Source: Caballeronia arvi
GTDB lineage: Bacteria > Pseudomonadota > Gammaproteobacteria > Burkholderiales > Burkholderiaceae
DNA length: 64,000 bases
Assembly: GCF_001544695.2 (NCBI RefSeq)
Contig: NZ_FCOM02000010.1
Location: 1-64,000 of the forward strand
Reading direction: 5' to 3'
The translations under genes were made by a program, and so were the position numbers. The first letter of the stretch is position 1. Each line of letters opens with the position of its first letter. The notes beneath the pieces are model-generated. The model did not search any database. It had not been told where the DNA came from and was given only the letters and a program-made list of their open reading frames with translations. Shown here piece after piece: positions 44,056 through 53,047 of this stretch.

Positions 44056-45066
44056 TCACTTCGCCTGCGCGGGCACCGACTCCCGGCTAGCCGCCTGCAG
44101 CGCCGCTAACACCGCGGACACCGCTGTGCTTTGCGGCTCGACTGTCAACGCACCGATGCGCTGCACTGCCGTCGACACCTTCAACGGCAGTTGCTGAAGT
44201 TCCCCATTCAAATCCGTTTCGCCGCGCCGCAAGCGCGTCGAAACGAACAGGCACGGCACGCGCCGCGCCACGGCGCAGTTGGTCAGATGCGATGTCGATT
44301 CCATCAACACGTGCGGCGCAGCGACGCCCGCATTCGCGAATTCGACTTCGAGAGCAGTTCGCATAGGAGAACCCATCGACGGCACGATCCACGGCCAGGC
44401 GGCCGCGTCGCGCCAGGTGACGCGACTGTGCCGATGCAGCGGATGATGTTTCGGCGCAACCACCAAAATCTCGTCGCTGTACAGTTCCGTGATGGAAAAG
44501 CCTGCGGTCAGCACCGCTGACTCGAGCCGGCAAACGACCATATCAAGTTCACGGCGCTGCATCAACGGCAGTAAATGGTCGAGCGTGTTTTCCGTGTAGT
44601 TGATCTGCTGCGTGGGTGCATGTTCTGCCAGATACTCGATCACACCCGGCAACAGGCGCATGGAAATATACGGCAGCATGCCGAGCTTCAATGGCAGGCT
44701 CGTGCCGCGCTTCAATGCATCGAATGCAGGCTGAATCGTTCGCAGGTCCGTGAGGATGCGCGCGACGCAGTCGAGCATTGCTTCGCCATATGCCGTGGGC
44801 GCAACACGCCGCGAGGTGCGCTCGAACAGCGGCAGGCCCAGCGTGTCCTCCAGTTCGCGCAGCCACTTCGATAGCGCCGGTTGCGTGATCGACGCTTCTT
44901 CTGCCGTACGCGCAAAGCTGCGATGGCGCCCGAGCCAGTCGAGCGTCTCCAGATCTCGTATCCGAAGCCTGCGCAACACGTTTGGCAAATGTTCGATACG
45001 ACCGCGGGAGGCGCCGGTCGGCACCACGTCGGGAAGCGGTACGGACGGTCTTTTCGCAGCAGCCAT
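44056..45066 (-). CDS. LysR-family transcriptional regulator
   Basis: This 336-residue regulator has a leading arginine-rich stretch, a winged helix-turn-helix at about residues 36-96 (FARTAEEASITQPALSKWLREL) and an effector domain from about residue 120. A GGGAG site precedes the ATG. It is divergent from the sulfatase gene across 190 bases and is the candidate regulator of the sulfatase/formylglycine-enzyme pair, possibly in response to sulfur status or a sulfate ester. CysB/Cbl-like function is not evident from sequence alone. Confidence 0.82.
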   Translation of the reverse strand: MAAAKRPSVPLPDVVPTGASRGRIEHLPNVLRRLRIRDLETLDWLGRHRSFARTAEEASITQPALSKWLRELEDTLGLPLFERTSRRVAPTAYGEAMLDCVARILTDLRTIQPAFDALKRGTSLPLKLGMLPYISMRLLPGVIEYLAEHAPTQQINYTENTLDHLLPLMQRRELDMVVCRLESAVLTAGFSITELYSDEILVVAPKHHPLHRHSRVTWRDAAAWPWIVPSMGSPMRTALEVEFANAGVAAPHVLMESTSHLTNCAVARRVPCLFVSTRLRRGETDLNGELQQLPLKVSTAVQRIGALTVEPQSTAVSAVLAALQAASRESVPAQAK

Positions 45067-45255
45067 CTTGTTCTCCCATCCATTACCGCACGGTTATCAA
45101 TCAACGCTCATCTTTCATCGAATCGTATCGTAGATCGCTACACAATTGAGCATGCTTCGGTGCTATCCGGATGCAGGAAAGCGTGAAGACAAACATATGA
45201 AGAGCGGAAAGCGAGCTTCGACGCTTCAGACCAAAACGACATTGAAGGAGACACG

Positions 45256-46959
45256 ATGAAGCACCTCATCAGCGCATGCGCGATCGCATCGGCCATGCTC
45301 GTGACGTCCGGCGCCCATGCCGCGGACAAGCGCCCGAACGTGCTGCTGATCGTCGCCGACGATCTCGGCTACTCGGACATCGGCGCGTTCGGCGGCGAAA
45401 TCAACACGCCGAATCTCGACCGCCTCGCGAAAAACGGCCTGCGCATGACGGACTTCTATGCCTCGCCGTTCTGCTCGCCGACGCGCGCGATGCTGATGTC
45501 GGGCGTGGACAATCATCGCGTGGGCCTCGGCGGAATGGCCGAACTGCTGACGCCGAAACAACGCAGCGCCGCGGGCTATGAAGGCTATCTGACGCATTCG
45601 GTCGTCACCTTCCCGACGCTGCTCGAGAAAGCGGGCTATCACACCTATATGGTCGGCAAGTGGCATCTCGGCCTCACCGAAGAATACAGTCCCGCGCAGC
45701 GCGGCTTCGAGCAGTCATATGCGATGGTTCAGGGCGGCGCGAGCCACTTCGACCAGACCGGCATCATCACGACCGATCCCGACAAGACGCCGAAAGCGAT
45801 GTATCGCGAGAACGGCAAGCTCGTCGATCTGCCGGACAACTTCTATTCGACCACGTTCTATACCGACAAGATGCTGTCGTACATCGACAGCAACAAGGAC
45901 GACGGCAGGCCGTTTTTCGCATATGTCGCCTATACCGCGCCGCACTGGCCGTTGCAGGCGCCCGACGAATACATCGCGAAATACGAGGGCAAGTACGACG
46001 CAGGCTATGACGCGATCCGCGCCCGGCGTCTCGCGCGCATGAAGGCGCTCGGCATCGTGCCGAAGGACATGCAGGCCTATGAAGGCAACGACGCATGGCC
46101 GAAGTGGAGTTCGCTGACACCGGTGCAGCAGCGCATCGAGTCGAAGCGCATGGCCGTGTATGCCGCGATGGTCGAGGCGATGGACGCGCAGATCGGGCGC
46201 ATCGTCGCGCATCTGAAAGCGACGGGGCAGTACGACAACACGCTGATCTTCTTCATGTCGGACAACGGCGCGGACGGCAACAGCATTCTCGACGAAGCCG
46301 CCGACCGCGACTGGATCCAACGTCACGCGGACAACAGCATCGCCAATACGGGACGCAAGGGCTCGTTCGTCGAATACGGACCCGGCTGGGCGCAAGTCAG
46401 CGCGACGCCGCTGCATCTGTACAAGGCCTTCGCGCATGAGGGCGGTATCGCCGTGCCGAACATCGTCGTGATGCCGCGTTCCTCGCGCACGGGACAGATC
46501 AGCCGCGTGCCCGCGCACGTGACCGACGTCGCACCGACGATCCTGCAACTCGCGGGCGTACAGCCGCCCGATGGCCGATACGACGGGCGTCCGGTGTTTC
46601 GCATGCAGGGCACGTCGATGGTGAGCTTTCTCTCCGGTCAGAGCAGCAAGGTTCACACGCAGTTCACCGAAGGCTGGGAACTGAACGGCCGCCGCGCGAT
46701 GCGCAAGGGCGACTGGAAGATCGCGTATGCGAACAAGCCCTGGGGCAAGGACCGCTGGGAGCTGTATCGCGTGAGCGTCGACCGTTCGGAGCTGCACGAT
46801 GTCGCCGCGCGTTATCCCGCGAAACTCAAGGAACTCGTCGCCGACTACGAGCAGTATCAGACCGCGAACGGCGTGCAGGACATTCCCGGTCTCGCCGACC
46901 GCCCCGGCTACAGCAACGGCACGCATTACTATCAAGATGAACTCGACACGAATCAGTAA
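45256..46959 (+). CDS. Exported type I sulfatase (arylsulfatase family)
   Basis: This 567-residue sulfatase has a Sec signal peptide (residues 1-22, cleavage after AHA). The N-terminal metal site is VADDLGYSD, and the modification motif CSPTR has Cys73 as the residue converted to formylglycine. Further ligands lie in MVGKWHLG and FFMSDNGAD. It hydrolyses sulfate esters in the periplasm. AAGGAG precedes the ATG. The next gene, which overlaps its 3' end by 23 bases, encodes the enzyme that makes the formylglycine, so the pair is co-translated. The substrate is unknown; aryl or carbohydrate sulfate are both possible. Confidence 0.92.
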   Translation: MKHLISACAIASAMLVTSGAHAADKRPNVLLIVADDLGYSDIGAFGGEINTPNLDRLAKNGLRMTDFYASPFCSPTRAMLMSGVDNHRVGLGGMAELLTPKQRSAAGYEGYLTHSVVTFPTLLEKAGYHTYMVGKWHLGLTEEYSPAQRGFEQSYAMVQGGASHFDQTGIITTDPDKTPKAMYRENGKLVDLPDNFYSTTFYTDKMLSYIDSNKDDGRPFFAYVAYTAPHWPLQAPDEYIAKYEGKYDAGYDAIRARRLARMKALGIVPKDMQAYEGNDAWPKWSSLTPVQQRIESKRMAVYAAMVEAMDAQIGRIVAHLKATGQYDNTLIFFMSDNGADGNSILDEAADRDWIQRHADNSIANTGRKGSFVEYGPGWAQVSATPLHLYKAFAHEGGIAVPNIVVMPRSSRTGQISRVPAHVTDVAPTILQLAGVQPPDGRYDGRPVFRMQGTSMVSFLSGQSSKVHTQFTEGWELNGRRAMRKGDWKIAYANKPWGKDRWELYRVSVDRSELHDVAARYPAKLKELVADYEQYQTANGVQDIPGLADRPGYSNGTHYYQDELDTNQ

Positions 46960-48055
46960 GCGCCATGTGTGCGCCGCGGCCTTGCTGGCGGCGCTTGGTT
47001 CGCCGGCGTTCGCGGCGGCGGACAAGCCGCTGTGCGAGGCCTATCGCGGCGTGCCCGAAGGCTTCGGCCCGATGCGCAACGGCGCGCCGAATCGCGCGGG
47101 CATGATCGCGATTGCCGCCGGGCGCTTTCGCATGGGATCGACCGAAGGCTATCCGGAAGAGCGCAACGTGCAGCCGGTCAAGCTCGACGGCTTTCTGATC
47201 GACGCGCACGAAGTGACGAACGCGCAGTTCGCGATCTTCGTGCGCGCGACCGGCTACGTCACCGAAGCCGAACGCCAGCGCGATCCCGCCGATTTTCCCG
47301 GCGTGCCCGCGGAGCAGCTACGACCGGGGTCGGTGGTGTTCGTCTGGCCGAACGGCGCCGAGCAGTTCGACCAGTCGTACCGATGGTGGCGGTTCCAGCC
47401 GGGCGCGAACTGGCGTCATCCGTATGGACCGGGAAGCGGCATCGCCGGAAAGGAGAATCATCCGGTCGTGCAGGTGACGTATCGCGATGCGCAGGCTTAC
47501 GCGAAGTGGCTCGGCCATGATCTTCCGACCGAAGCCGAATACGAGTATGCGGCGCGCGGCGGCAGGGAGAGCGAGACTTATCCGTGGGGCAACACATTGA
47601 AGGTGGGCGGCAGGTACATGGCCAACACCTGGCAAGGCGACTTCCCCGCGCATAACGAAGCGGGCGACGGGCACAAGGACAGCGCACCTGTGGGTTGCTA
47701 TCCCGCGAACGGCTATGGACTGCTCGATCCTGTCGGCAATGTGTGGCAGTGGACGAAAGATGTCTACGCGGATCGGCATCCGGCCGAAGAAGCTCGGAAC
47801 CCGCTGGTCGTCAGAGTGTCGACGCCGTTCGATGACGGACGCCAACCGGCTCGCGTCATCAAGGGCGGCTCGTTTTTGTGCGCGCCGAATTTCTGTGTAC
47901 GCTACAGGCCGTCATCGCGTCAGCCACAGGATCCGACGCTAGGTACGATTCACATCGGGTTCAGGACTGTCTGGAGGTTATCGTCCGACTCGGCCCATCA
48001 GGAAAAAGGCGGCCTCAAGGGTTTCGCAACTTCGTCGCGCGGCGAACGAGACTGA
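46937..48055 (+). CDS. Exported formylglycine-generating enzyme (SUMF1 family)
   Basis: This 372-residue protein of the FGE/SUMF1 family has a signal peptide (RISKRH start, hydrophobic core about residues 11-27, cleavage near AFAA). The active-site cysteines Cys315 and Cys320 (GGSFLCAPNFCVRYR) have the CxxxxC spacing of catalytically active FGE. Earlier motifs include FRMGSTEGYPEE, LPTEAEYEYAARGG and GNVWQW. It converts the cysteine of CSPTR in the partner sulfatase to formylglycine with oxygen. The ATG at 46937 overlaps the sulfatase stop and gives a clean signal peptide; the frame is open further upstream inside the sulfatase gene. Confidence 0.87.
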   Translation: MNSTRISKRHVCAAALLAALGSPAFAAADKPLCEAYRGVPEGFGPMRNGAPNRAGMIAIAAGRFRMGSTEGYPEERNVQPVKLDGFLIDAHEVTNAQFAIFVRATGYVTEAERQRDPADFPGVPAEQLRPGSVVFVWPNGAEQFDQSYRWWRFQPGANWRHPYGPGSGIAGKENHPVVQVTYRDAQAYAKWLGHDLPTEAEYEYAARGGRESETYPWGNTLKVGGRYMANTWQGDFPAHNEAGDGHKDSAPVGCYPANGYGLLDPVGNVWQWTKDVYADRHPAEEARNPLVVRVSTPFDDGRQPARVIKGGSFLCAPNFCVRYRPSSRQPQDPTLGTIHIGFRTVWRLSSDSAHQEKGGLKGFATSSRGERD

Positions 48056-48264
48056 CGAACAAAGATCCGCTGCCCCGATGCGTAGCCGACGCACGAACAT
48101 GCGTCCTTTCCCGGAGGTTCTGCTGAGTACGCGAAGCCGGCTTCCGAACGTCCGACGGCGAGTGCAGACCGACGGCAGTCTTATGCCGTGGCCAGCGAAG
48201 TGCGAGCGATGTTCCGCCAGAGAGTCGCTTAAAATTATCGTTTCGGCACTTCCCGAGGCCAATC

Positions 48265-49083
48265 ATGCGCTCATGGCGGCTCGATCGCCCCAACCTCTCC
48301 GGCCATCTGGATCTGTCACGGGCGACGAGCCTGGTATCGGCCATCGGGTCTAACGACGCGAACGCGTTCGCTGCGGAAGTTCTGAAACTCCTGGGGGATG
48401 CCGCAGGCATATCGCAGTGCACCGTCTTTGCTTACGAGTTCAACAATCGTCCTCGGACGGTCTCGGTCGCAGACCACCGTGGCGGTCGATATTTAAGCAA
48501 CGTCGCGGATACCTACGCCAAGACTTTCTACGCGTTGGACGGCAACCAGACGATCATCTCGTCTGCCCGTCCTCGGAAGCCCGATTCTGCCGTCTTGCTC
48601 CACCAGCAGGCCATCGAAGACATCTCTCACGAAGGGTATCGAGCCGCTTGCTATCACCAGCCGGACGTCTCGGGCCGACTTTCCCTTCTGCTGCAGCCCT
48701 CGCAGGATATCTGGCTCTCGGTCAATCTGTACCGTGACCGCAGGCGCGGCCATTTCCACGCGAACGAGATCGCGCTGATCGAGGCTTTTGCGCCGCTCAT
48801 CGCCCAGACCGCCAGGCATCATTACGCGCTATGCGGCCAGATTCAGACCGGCATTCCGCAATTGATGCTGGCGCGTATTCGAGGGATCTGCCCCGATCTG
48901 TCGAAGCGCGAACTCGATGTCCTTTGCGGCGTTCTGGAGGGTCGTACCGCGAAAGACATCGGCGAACTGATGGGCGTCAAAGCATCCAGCGTCGTGACCT
49001 ATCAGAAGCGCGCCTTTCGCCGCCTCGGCATTTCGAGCCAGCGTCAGTTGTTTGCCTTGTGCCTGGCTACCAGCCGGGAATGA
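48265..49083 (+). CDS. LuxR-family regulator
   Basis: This 272-residue cytoplasmic regulator has an N-terminal GAF- or autoinducer-domain-like fold (residues 20-190) and a C-terminal LuxR helix-turn-helix at about 205-265 (LSKRELDVLCGVLEGRTAKDIGELMGVKASSVVTYQKRAFRRLGI). No synthase homologue is nearby, so it is probably a metabolite-responsive LuxR rather than a quorum-sensing one. It precedes and is co-directed with an MFS transporter and a FAD hydroxylase, which it may control. Confidence 0.82.
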   Translation: MRSWRLDRPNLSGHLDLSRATSLVSAIGSNDANAFAAEVLKLLGDAAGISQCTVFAYEFNNRPRTVSVADHRGGRYLSNVADTYAKTFYALDGNQTIISSARPRKPDSAVLLHQQAIEDISHEGYRAACYHQPDVSGRLSLLLQPSQDIWLSVNLYRDRRRGHFHANEIALIEAFAPLIAQTARHHYALCGQIQTGIPQLMLARIRGICPDLSKRELDVLCGVLEGRTAKDIGELMGVKASSVVTYQKRAFRRLGISSQRQLFALCLATSRE

Positions 49084-49311
49084 TTACGCACTGCGTCATC
49101 GCTCCGACCGTGCCTGGTCTTCTGCATGCCTGACACCAAGGGTTTTTCCTAACCCGTTTCACTCGCCAAGTCGTACCCATTTTGGGGACAGCGCGCGCGG
49201 GCGAATCTCCATACTCCACTCATCGCCATACCTCGCCGCCCTGACGAGCCTGACGCGATTGCATTGAGTGCCGCAACGCTCGACATAGAGATGAGTCTGG
49301 AGACAACCCGT

Positions 49312-50703
49312 ATGGAAACGACCCCATTGGCTGAGCGCAGTCCGCTTCCTGACGGCCTGGAGAACGGTGCTGGATCTGATGATTCGCTGCGAGAGCGGCT
49401 TGTCATCGCCAAGGTCTCCCGGCATCTTCTCTGGTTTCTCTTCGTCCTGTTCTTCTTCTCGTTCCTGGACCGGATCAATATCGGTTTTGCCGGCCTGACC
49501 ATGATGAAGGATCTCGGCCTGTCCGGCGTTCAGTTCGGTCTGGCGACCACGCTGTTTTATATCGCCTACATCGCGTTCGGCATTCCCAGCAACATCGTCC
49601 TTGCGCGCATCGGCGCGCGGAAATGGATCGGGACCATCATGATCGCCTGGGGTCTGGCCTCCACGGCGACGATGTTCGCATCGAGTCCGGAAACGCTTTA
49701 CCTGTTGCGAATCCTCGTCGGCATCACCGAGGCGGGATTTCTACCAGGCATCCTGCTTTACATGACGTATTGGTTTCCCAACGCATATCGCGCGAGGGCC
49801 AACGCTTTGTTCATGATCGCGATGCCCGTCACGGCCGCGGTCGGCTCCGCACTCTCGGGATACATTCTGGCTCTGGATGGAACGCTTGGCCTCAAAGGAT
49901 GGCAGTGGCTCTTTTGTCTCGAAGGTCTGCCCTCGGCGATATTGGGTCTGGTCGTATTCGGCTATCTGCGTGATGTTCCCGAGAAGGCAAACTGGCTCAC
50001 CGCCGATGAGAAGCGCACGCTTTCGATGACCCTCGCGGCCGAACACAACGCCGACCCGGTGCCGCATGCGCCCGCCACCGAAGAAAGAAGCCTTCTCAGC
50101 GAACTCGTGTCGCCAACGGTCCTCAAATTTGCGCTCGCTTATTTCTGTCTGGTCAACACGCTTGCAATGGTTGCCGTCTGGACGCCCCTGATCGTCAAAA
50201 GCTTCAGCGCTGACGCGAGCAACCGGACCGTCGGGCTGCTGGCCGCGATCCCGCAAATCTGCACGATCGTTGCAATGATCTGGTGGGGAAGACGCTCTGA
50301 TCGCAAGCAGGAACGCAAATGGCACCTGATGTTGCCGATGCTGTTTTCCGCTGCTGGCTGGCTTTGCACCGCCTATTCCATCAACCCCGTCATTCAGATG
50401 TCGGGCATCTGCCTCGCGTCGGCGGGATCGTACACCGCCATGTCGATCTTCTGGACCACCCCTGATCACGCATTGAGCCTCCGGGCCCGCGCCGTGGGGA
50501 TCGCGGTGATCAACGCGACCGGCAACATCGGGTCGGCGCTGAATCCCCTGGTCGTGGGATGGCTGAAGGATCTTACCCATAGCTTCACGGCCGGATTGCT
50601 CTATGCAGCGGCATTGCTCGTGATCGGCGCCATCGTGGTGGCAGTGCTGCCCGTTCAGTCCAGGCGCTCCCGCGACGCGGAACTATCTGGCAACGCACGT
50701 TGA
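49312..50703 (+). CDS. MFS transporter (anion:cation symporter family)
   Basis: This carrier of about 463 residues has twelve hydrophobic segments. The first helix region reads FLDRINIGFAGLTMM, and the central loop SDRKQERKWHLMLP matches the ACS family that transports organic and aromatic acids. The ATG at 49312 is preferred because GGAG lies eight bases upstream; a longer form from 49291 or the TTG at 49264 is possible. The next gene encodes a FAD-dependent aromatic hydroxylase, so it probably imports that enzyme's substrate. Confidence 0.84.
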   Translation: METTPLAERSPLPDGLENGAGSDDSLRERLVIAKVSRHLLWFLFVLFFFSFLDRINIGFAGLTMMKDLGLSGVQFGLATTLFYIAYIAFGIPSNIVLARIGARKWIGTIMIAWGLASTATMFASSPETLYLLRILVGITEAGFLPGILLYMTYWFPNAYRARANALFMIAMPVTAAVGSALSGYILALDGTLGLKGWQWLFCLEGLPSAILGLVVFGYLRDVPEKANWLTADEKRTLSMTLAAEHNADPVPHAPATEERSLLSELVSPTVLKFALAYFCLVNTLAMVAVWTPLIVKSFSADASNRTVGLLAAIPQICTIVAMIWWGRRSDRKQERKWHLMLPMLFSAAGWLCTAYSINPVIQMSGICLASAGSYTAMSIFWTTPDHALSLRARAVGIAVINATGNIGSALNPLVVGWLKDLTHSFTAGLLYAAALLVIGAIVVAVLPVQSRRSRDAELSGNAR

Positions 50704-50813
50704 TGCGGATTGCCCGACTCGGGGCAAATACACCGATAGCGTTACGGCGGCATCGAGACGCAGCACATGCATGCCTCTGCCCCCGCTTACCGGAATTCGT
50801 TAAGGAGAAGACG

Positions 50814-52511
50814 ATGGAATTCAAAGCTTATCCCTTCACTGCAAAAAAATACGCTGGCCGGGTGCCAAGCCTCGACAACGGCATCGAGACGAAGCGACAT
50901 GCAGTGACGATTGTCGGCGGTGGCCCCGTCGGACTCGCCGTGGCACTTGGCCTCGCCAATCACGGCGTTCCTTCCGTCTTGATCGAAGCCGATGATTCCG
51001 TGTGCCATGGCAGCCGGGCCATCTGTATCTCGCGTCGGAGCCTGGAAATCATCGAGCGACTGGGCGCCGTGGACGGGTTTCTGAAGACCGGACTGCCGTG
51101 GGCCGGTGGGCGCAGTTTTTATCGCGACACCGAAGTGCTGCACTTCAAGATGCCGCAGGACGACAACCAGAAGCTGCCTCCGATGGTGAACCTCGCGCAA
51201 TATCACATCGAACAGTTTCTCCTGGATGCCGCGCAACGGCGGTCCGATCTGATCGACATCCGCTGGCAGACCAAGGTGACCGCCATCGATTCGCGTACGG
51301 ACGGCGCCACGCTTCGCCTCGCGACTCTCGAAGGCGACTATTCGCTCGACACGGACTGGGTTGTCGCCTGCGATGGCGGGCGCAGCACGATCCGCGAGGC
51401 ATTGGGCCTGCAACTCAAAGGGACGAGCTACGAGGGCCGTTACGTCATCGTCGATATCGAGCTCGAGAGCGAGCGGCCGACCGAGCGTCTTGCCTACTTC
51501 GATCCATCGTCGAACCCGGGCTCCACTGTGCTGGTCCACAAACAGCCTGACAACGTCTGGCGCATCGATTACCAGTTGCGGGACGGCGAGGACGCCGAAC
51601 AGGCACTCAAGCCCGAGAATGTCATGCCACGAGTGCAAAGCCTGTTGGACATGATGGGCGAACGTGGTGCCTGGGCACCGATCTGGATCACGATCTACAA
51701 GGCCAATGCCTTGACCCTGGAAAGCTATCGTCATGATCGCGTGCTGTTCGGCGGTGATGCAGCCCATCTCGTGCCGATTTTCGGCGTGCGCGGCGCGAAC
51801 TCAGGAATCGATGACGCGGACAACCTCGCGTGGAAACTCGCGTTCGTCGTCCGCGGCCTTGCGTCCGAAGGATTGCTCGACAGCTATTCGGACGAGCGTG
51901 TTTTTGCCGCCCACGAAAATCTCAGCTACGGTACGAAGAGCACAGAATTCATGGCGCCGCCCTCGTTCGCCTTCGAGTTGATGCGCAAGGCCGTATTGAG
52001 CCTGGCGATCAAGCATGAACGCGTGCGCTCTCTGATTAACCCGCGGCAGACTTCCGCCATCAGTTATACGGAGTCGCCGCTCAACTCGCCGCAAGCACAA
52101 ACGGGCGCGTTTGAGGCTGGCCCTGCGCCGGGGGCCGTGTTGACCGAATGCCCACTGACGATCGTCGAGGACGGCAGCGCGAGGGAGGCTCATCTGACGG
52201 ACTTGATCACGCCAAGGTTCACCGCCCTGCACTTCAGCGAAGACGGACGCGTACCGGTGGAATTCGCCGAACTCGAAGCAACGCTTCACGCGGAAAAGCT
52301 GCCTTTCAGGCTGATCCCCGTGACTTCGCATCTGCACCCCGAAACGAAAAACAATCACAACTGGGACCACACAGGTCGCCTGTTCACCATGTACGACGCC
52401 AGGCCCGGCACCGTCTACCTGGTTCGCCCGGACGGCCATGTACTGGGACGCTGGAATGAGGCAGCGGCTGCAGATGTCGCGGCCGCCATCCACCACGCCC
52501 TTCATATGTGA
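50814..52511 (+). CDS. FAD-dependent aromatic hydroxylase (MhpA/PheA-type)
   Basis: This flavin monooxygenase of about 565 residues belongs to the group that includes 3-(3-hydroxyphenyl)propionate hydroxylase. It has a dinucleotide-binding GGGPVGLAVALGLANHGVPSVLIEAD near residue 35-60, the NADPH/FAD segment ACDGGRSTIREALG, and the FAD-contacting GGDAAHLVPIFGVRGANSGIDDADNLAWKL. A thioredoxin-like C-terminal domain ends near PDGHVLGRW. An AAGGAG site precedes the ATG at 50814, in frame with an upstream extension that has no similarity. It would ortho-hydroxylate a phenolic acid. The DUF2783 gene follows. Confidence 0.87.
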   Translation: MEFKAYPFTAKKYAGRVPSLDNGIETKRHAVTIVGGGPVGLAVALGLANHGVPSVLIEADDSVCHGSRAICISRRSLEIIERLGAVDGFLKTGLPWAGGRSFYRDTEVLHFKMPQDDNQKLPPMVNLAQYHIEQFLLDAAQRRSDLIDIRWQTKVTAIDSRTDGATLRLATLEGDYSLDTDWVVACDGGRSTIREALGLQLKGTSYEGRYVIVDIELESERPTERLAYFDPSSNPGSTVLVHKQPDNVWRIDYQLRDGEDAEQALKPENVMPRVQSLLDMMGERGAWAPIWITIYKANALTLESYRHDRVLFGGDAAHLVPIFGVRGANSGIDDADNLAWKLAFVVRGLASEGLLDSYSDERVFAAHENLSYGTKSTEFMAPPSFAFELMRKAVLSLAIKHERVRSLINPRQTSAISYTESPLNSPQAQTGAFEAGPAPGAVLTECPLTIVEDGSAREAHLTDLITPRFTALHFSEDGRVPVEFAELEATLHAEKLPFRLIPVTSHLHPETKNNHNWDHTGRLFTMYDARPGTVYLVRPDGHVLGRWNEAAAADVAAAIHHALHM

Positions 52512-52537
52512 TCACGACACCGATAAAGGAGAACGCC

Positions 52538-52729
52538 ATGACCGACAGTGACCTCGACATCGTTTATACCCGGCTGTGCAAGACCATGACTCAACTGGGT
52601 GAGGCGAATGCTTCGCTTTTCCTCGCGCGGTTCGCCATGCTCGCGATCGACAAGATTGACGACGCGGCCGTCGCACTGAATTTAATCGACGACGCAAGCG
52701 AAGGAATGACTGAATCAGAGCGGCAGTAG
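52538..52729 (+). CDS. DUF2783 small protein
   Basis: This 63-residue helical protein (DLDIVYTRLCKTMTQLGEANASLFLARFAMLAIDKID) matches the DUF2783 family, which regularly follows MhpA-like FAD hydroxylases. A role as accessory subunit is supposed but not shown. The ATG at 52538 follows an AAGGAG site; an in-frame ATG at 52508 is less likely. It lies 26 bases after the hydroxylase gene. Confidence 0.75.
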   Translation: MTDSDLDIVYTRLCKTMTQLGEANASLFLARFAMLAIDKIDDAAVALNLIDDASEGMTESERQ

Positions 52730-53047
52730 GGTTTGAACCCAGAAGCTCACCTCTTCGTGCTTTCTCTGGCCTAAGGGCCGTGGTCGCAGTTATGTGTGAA
52801 GCGCTCACAGAGTCAAAAGCTTCGCGCTTTGCGCTCTTGTTCACGGCAAGGAAATGAGGAAACGTAGTGAACGTCCTGCTACGGCTCAACTTCTCTGTCG
52901 TGTCGTCGCCGATGACGACCCGGTTTAAAAAGGCGCAAACTTCTGGCGAAGCTTCGGTCAGTTGCGCAGCCTTGCGGGTACATCGGCCGCAGGTGCCGAA
53001 ATCGACTTGTATCAGTCCATCTGTTCGAGCAGTCCAACGGGGGAATC
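52730..53047. other. Intergenic stretch
   Basis: No gene supported. A GGGTTTGAACCC palindrome at about 52729-52740 and short frames occur, but no tRNA, terminator with T-tract or repeat family could be assigned. It probably contains the promoter of the DUF3667 gene. Confidence 0.4.

Noticed and set aside
46799..46936. Upstream in-frame extension of the formylglycine-generating enzyme
   Set aside because: It is out-of-frame sulfatase coding sequence; the ATG at 46937 gives a proper signal peptide.
52729..52740. GGGTTTGAACCC palindrome resembling a tRNA T-arm
   Set aside because: No acceptor, D- or anticodon arms could be folded around it and no CCA end is present.
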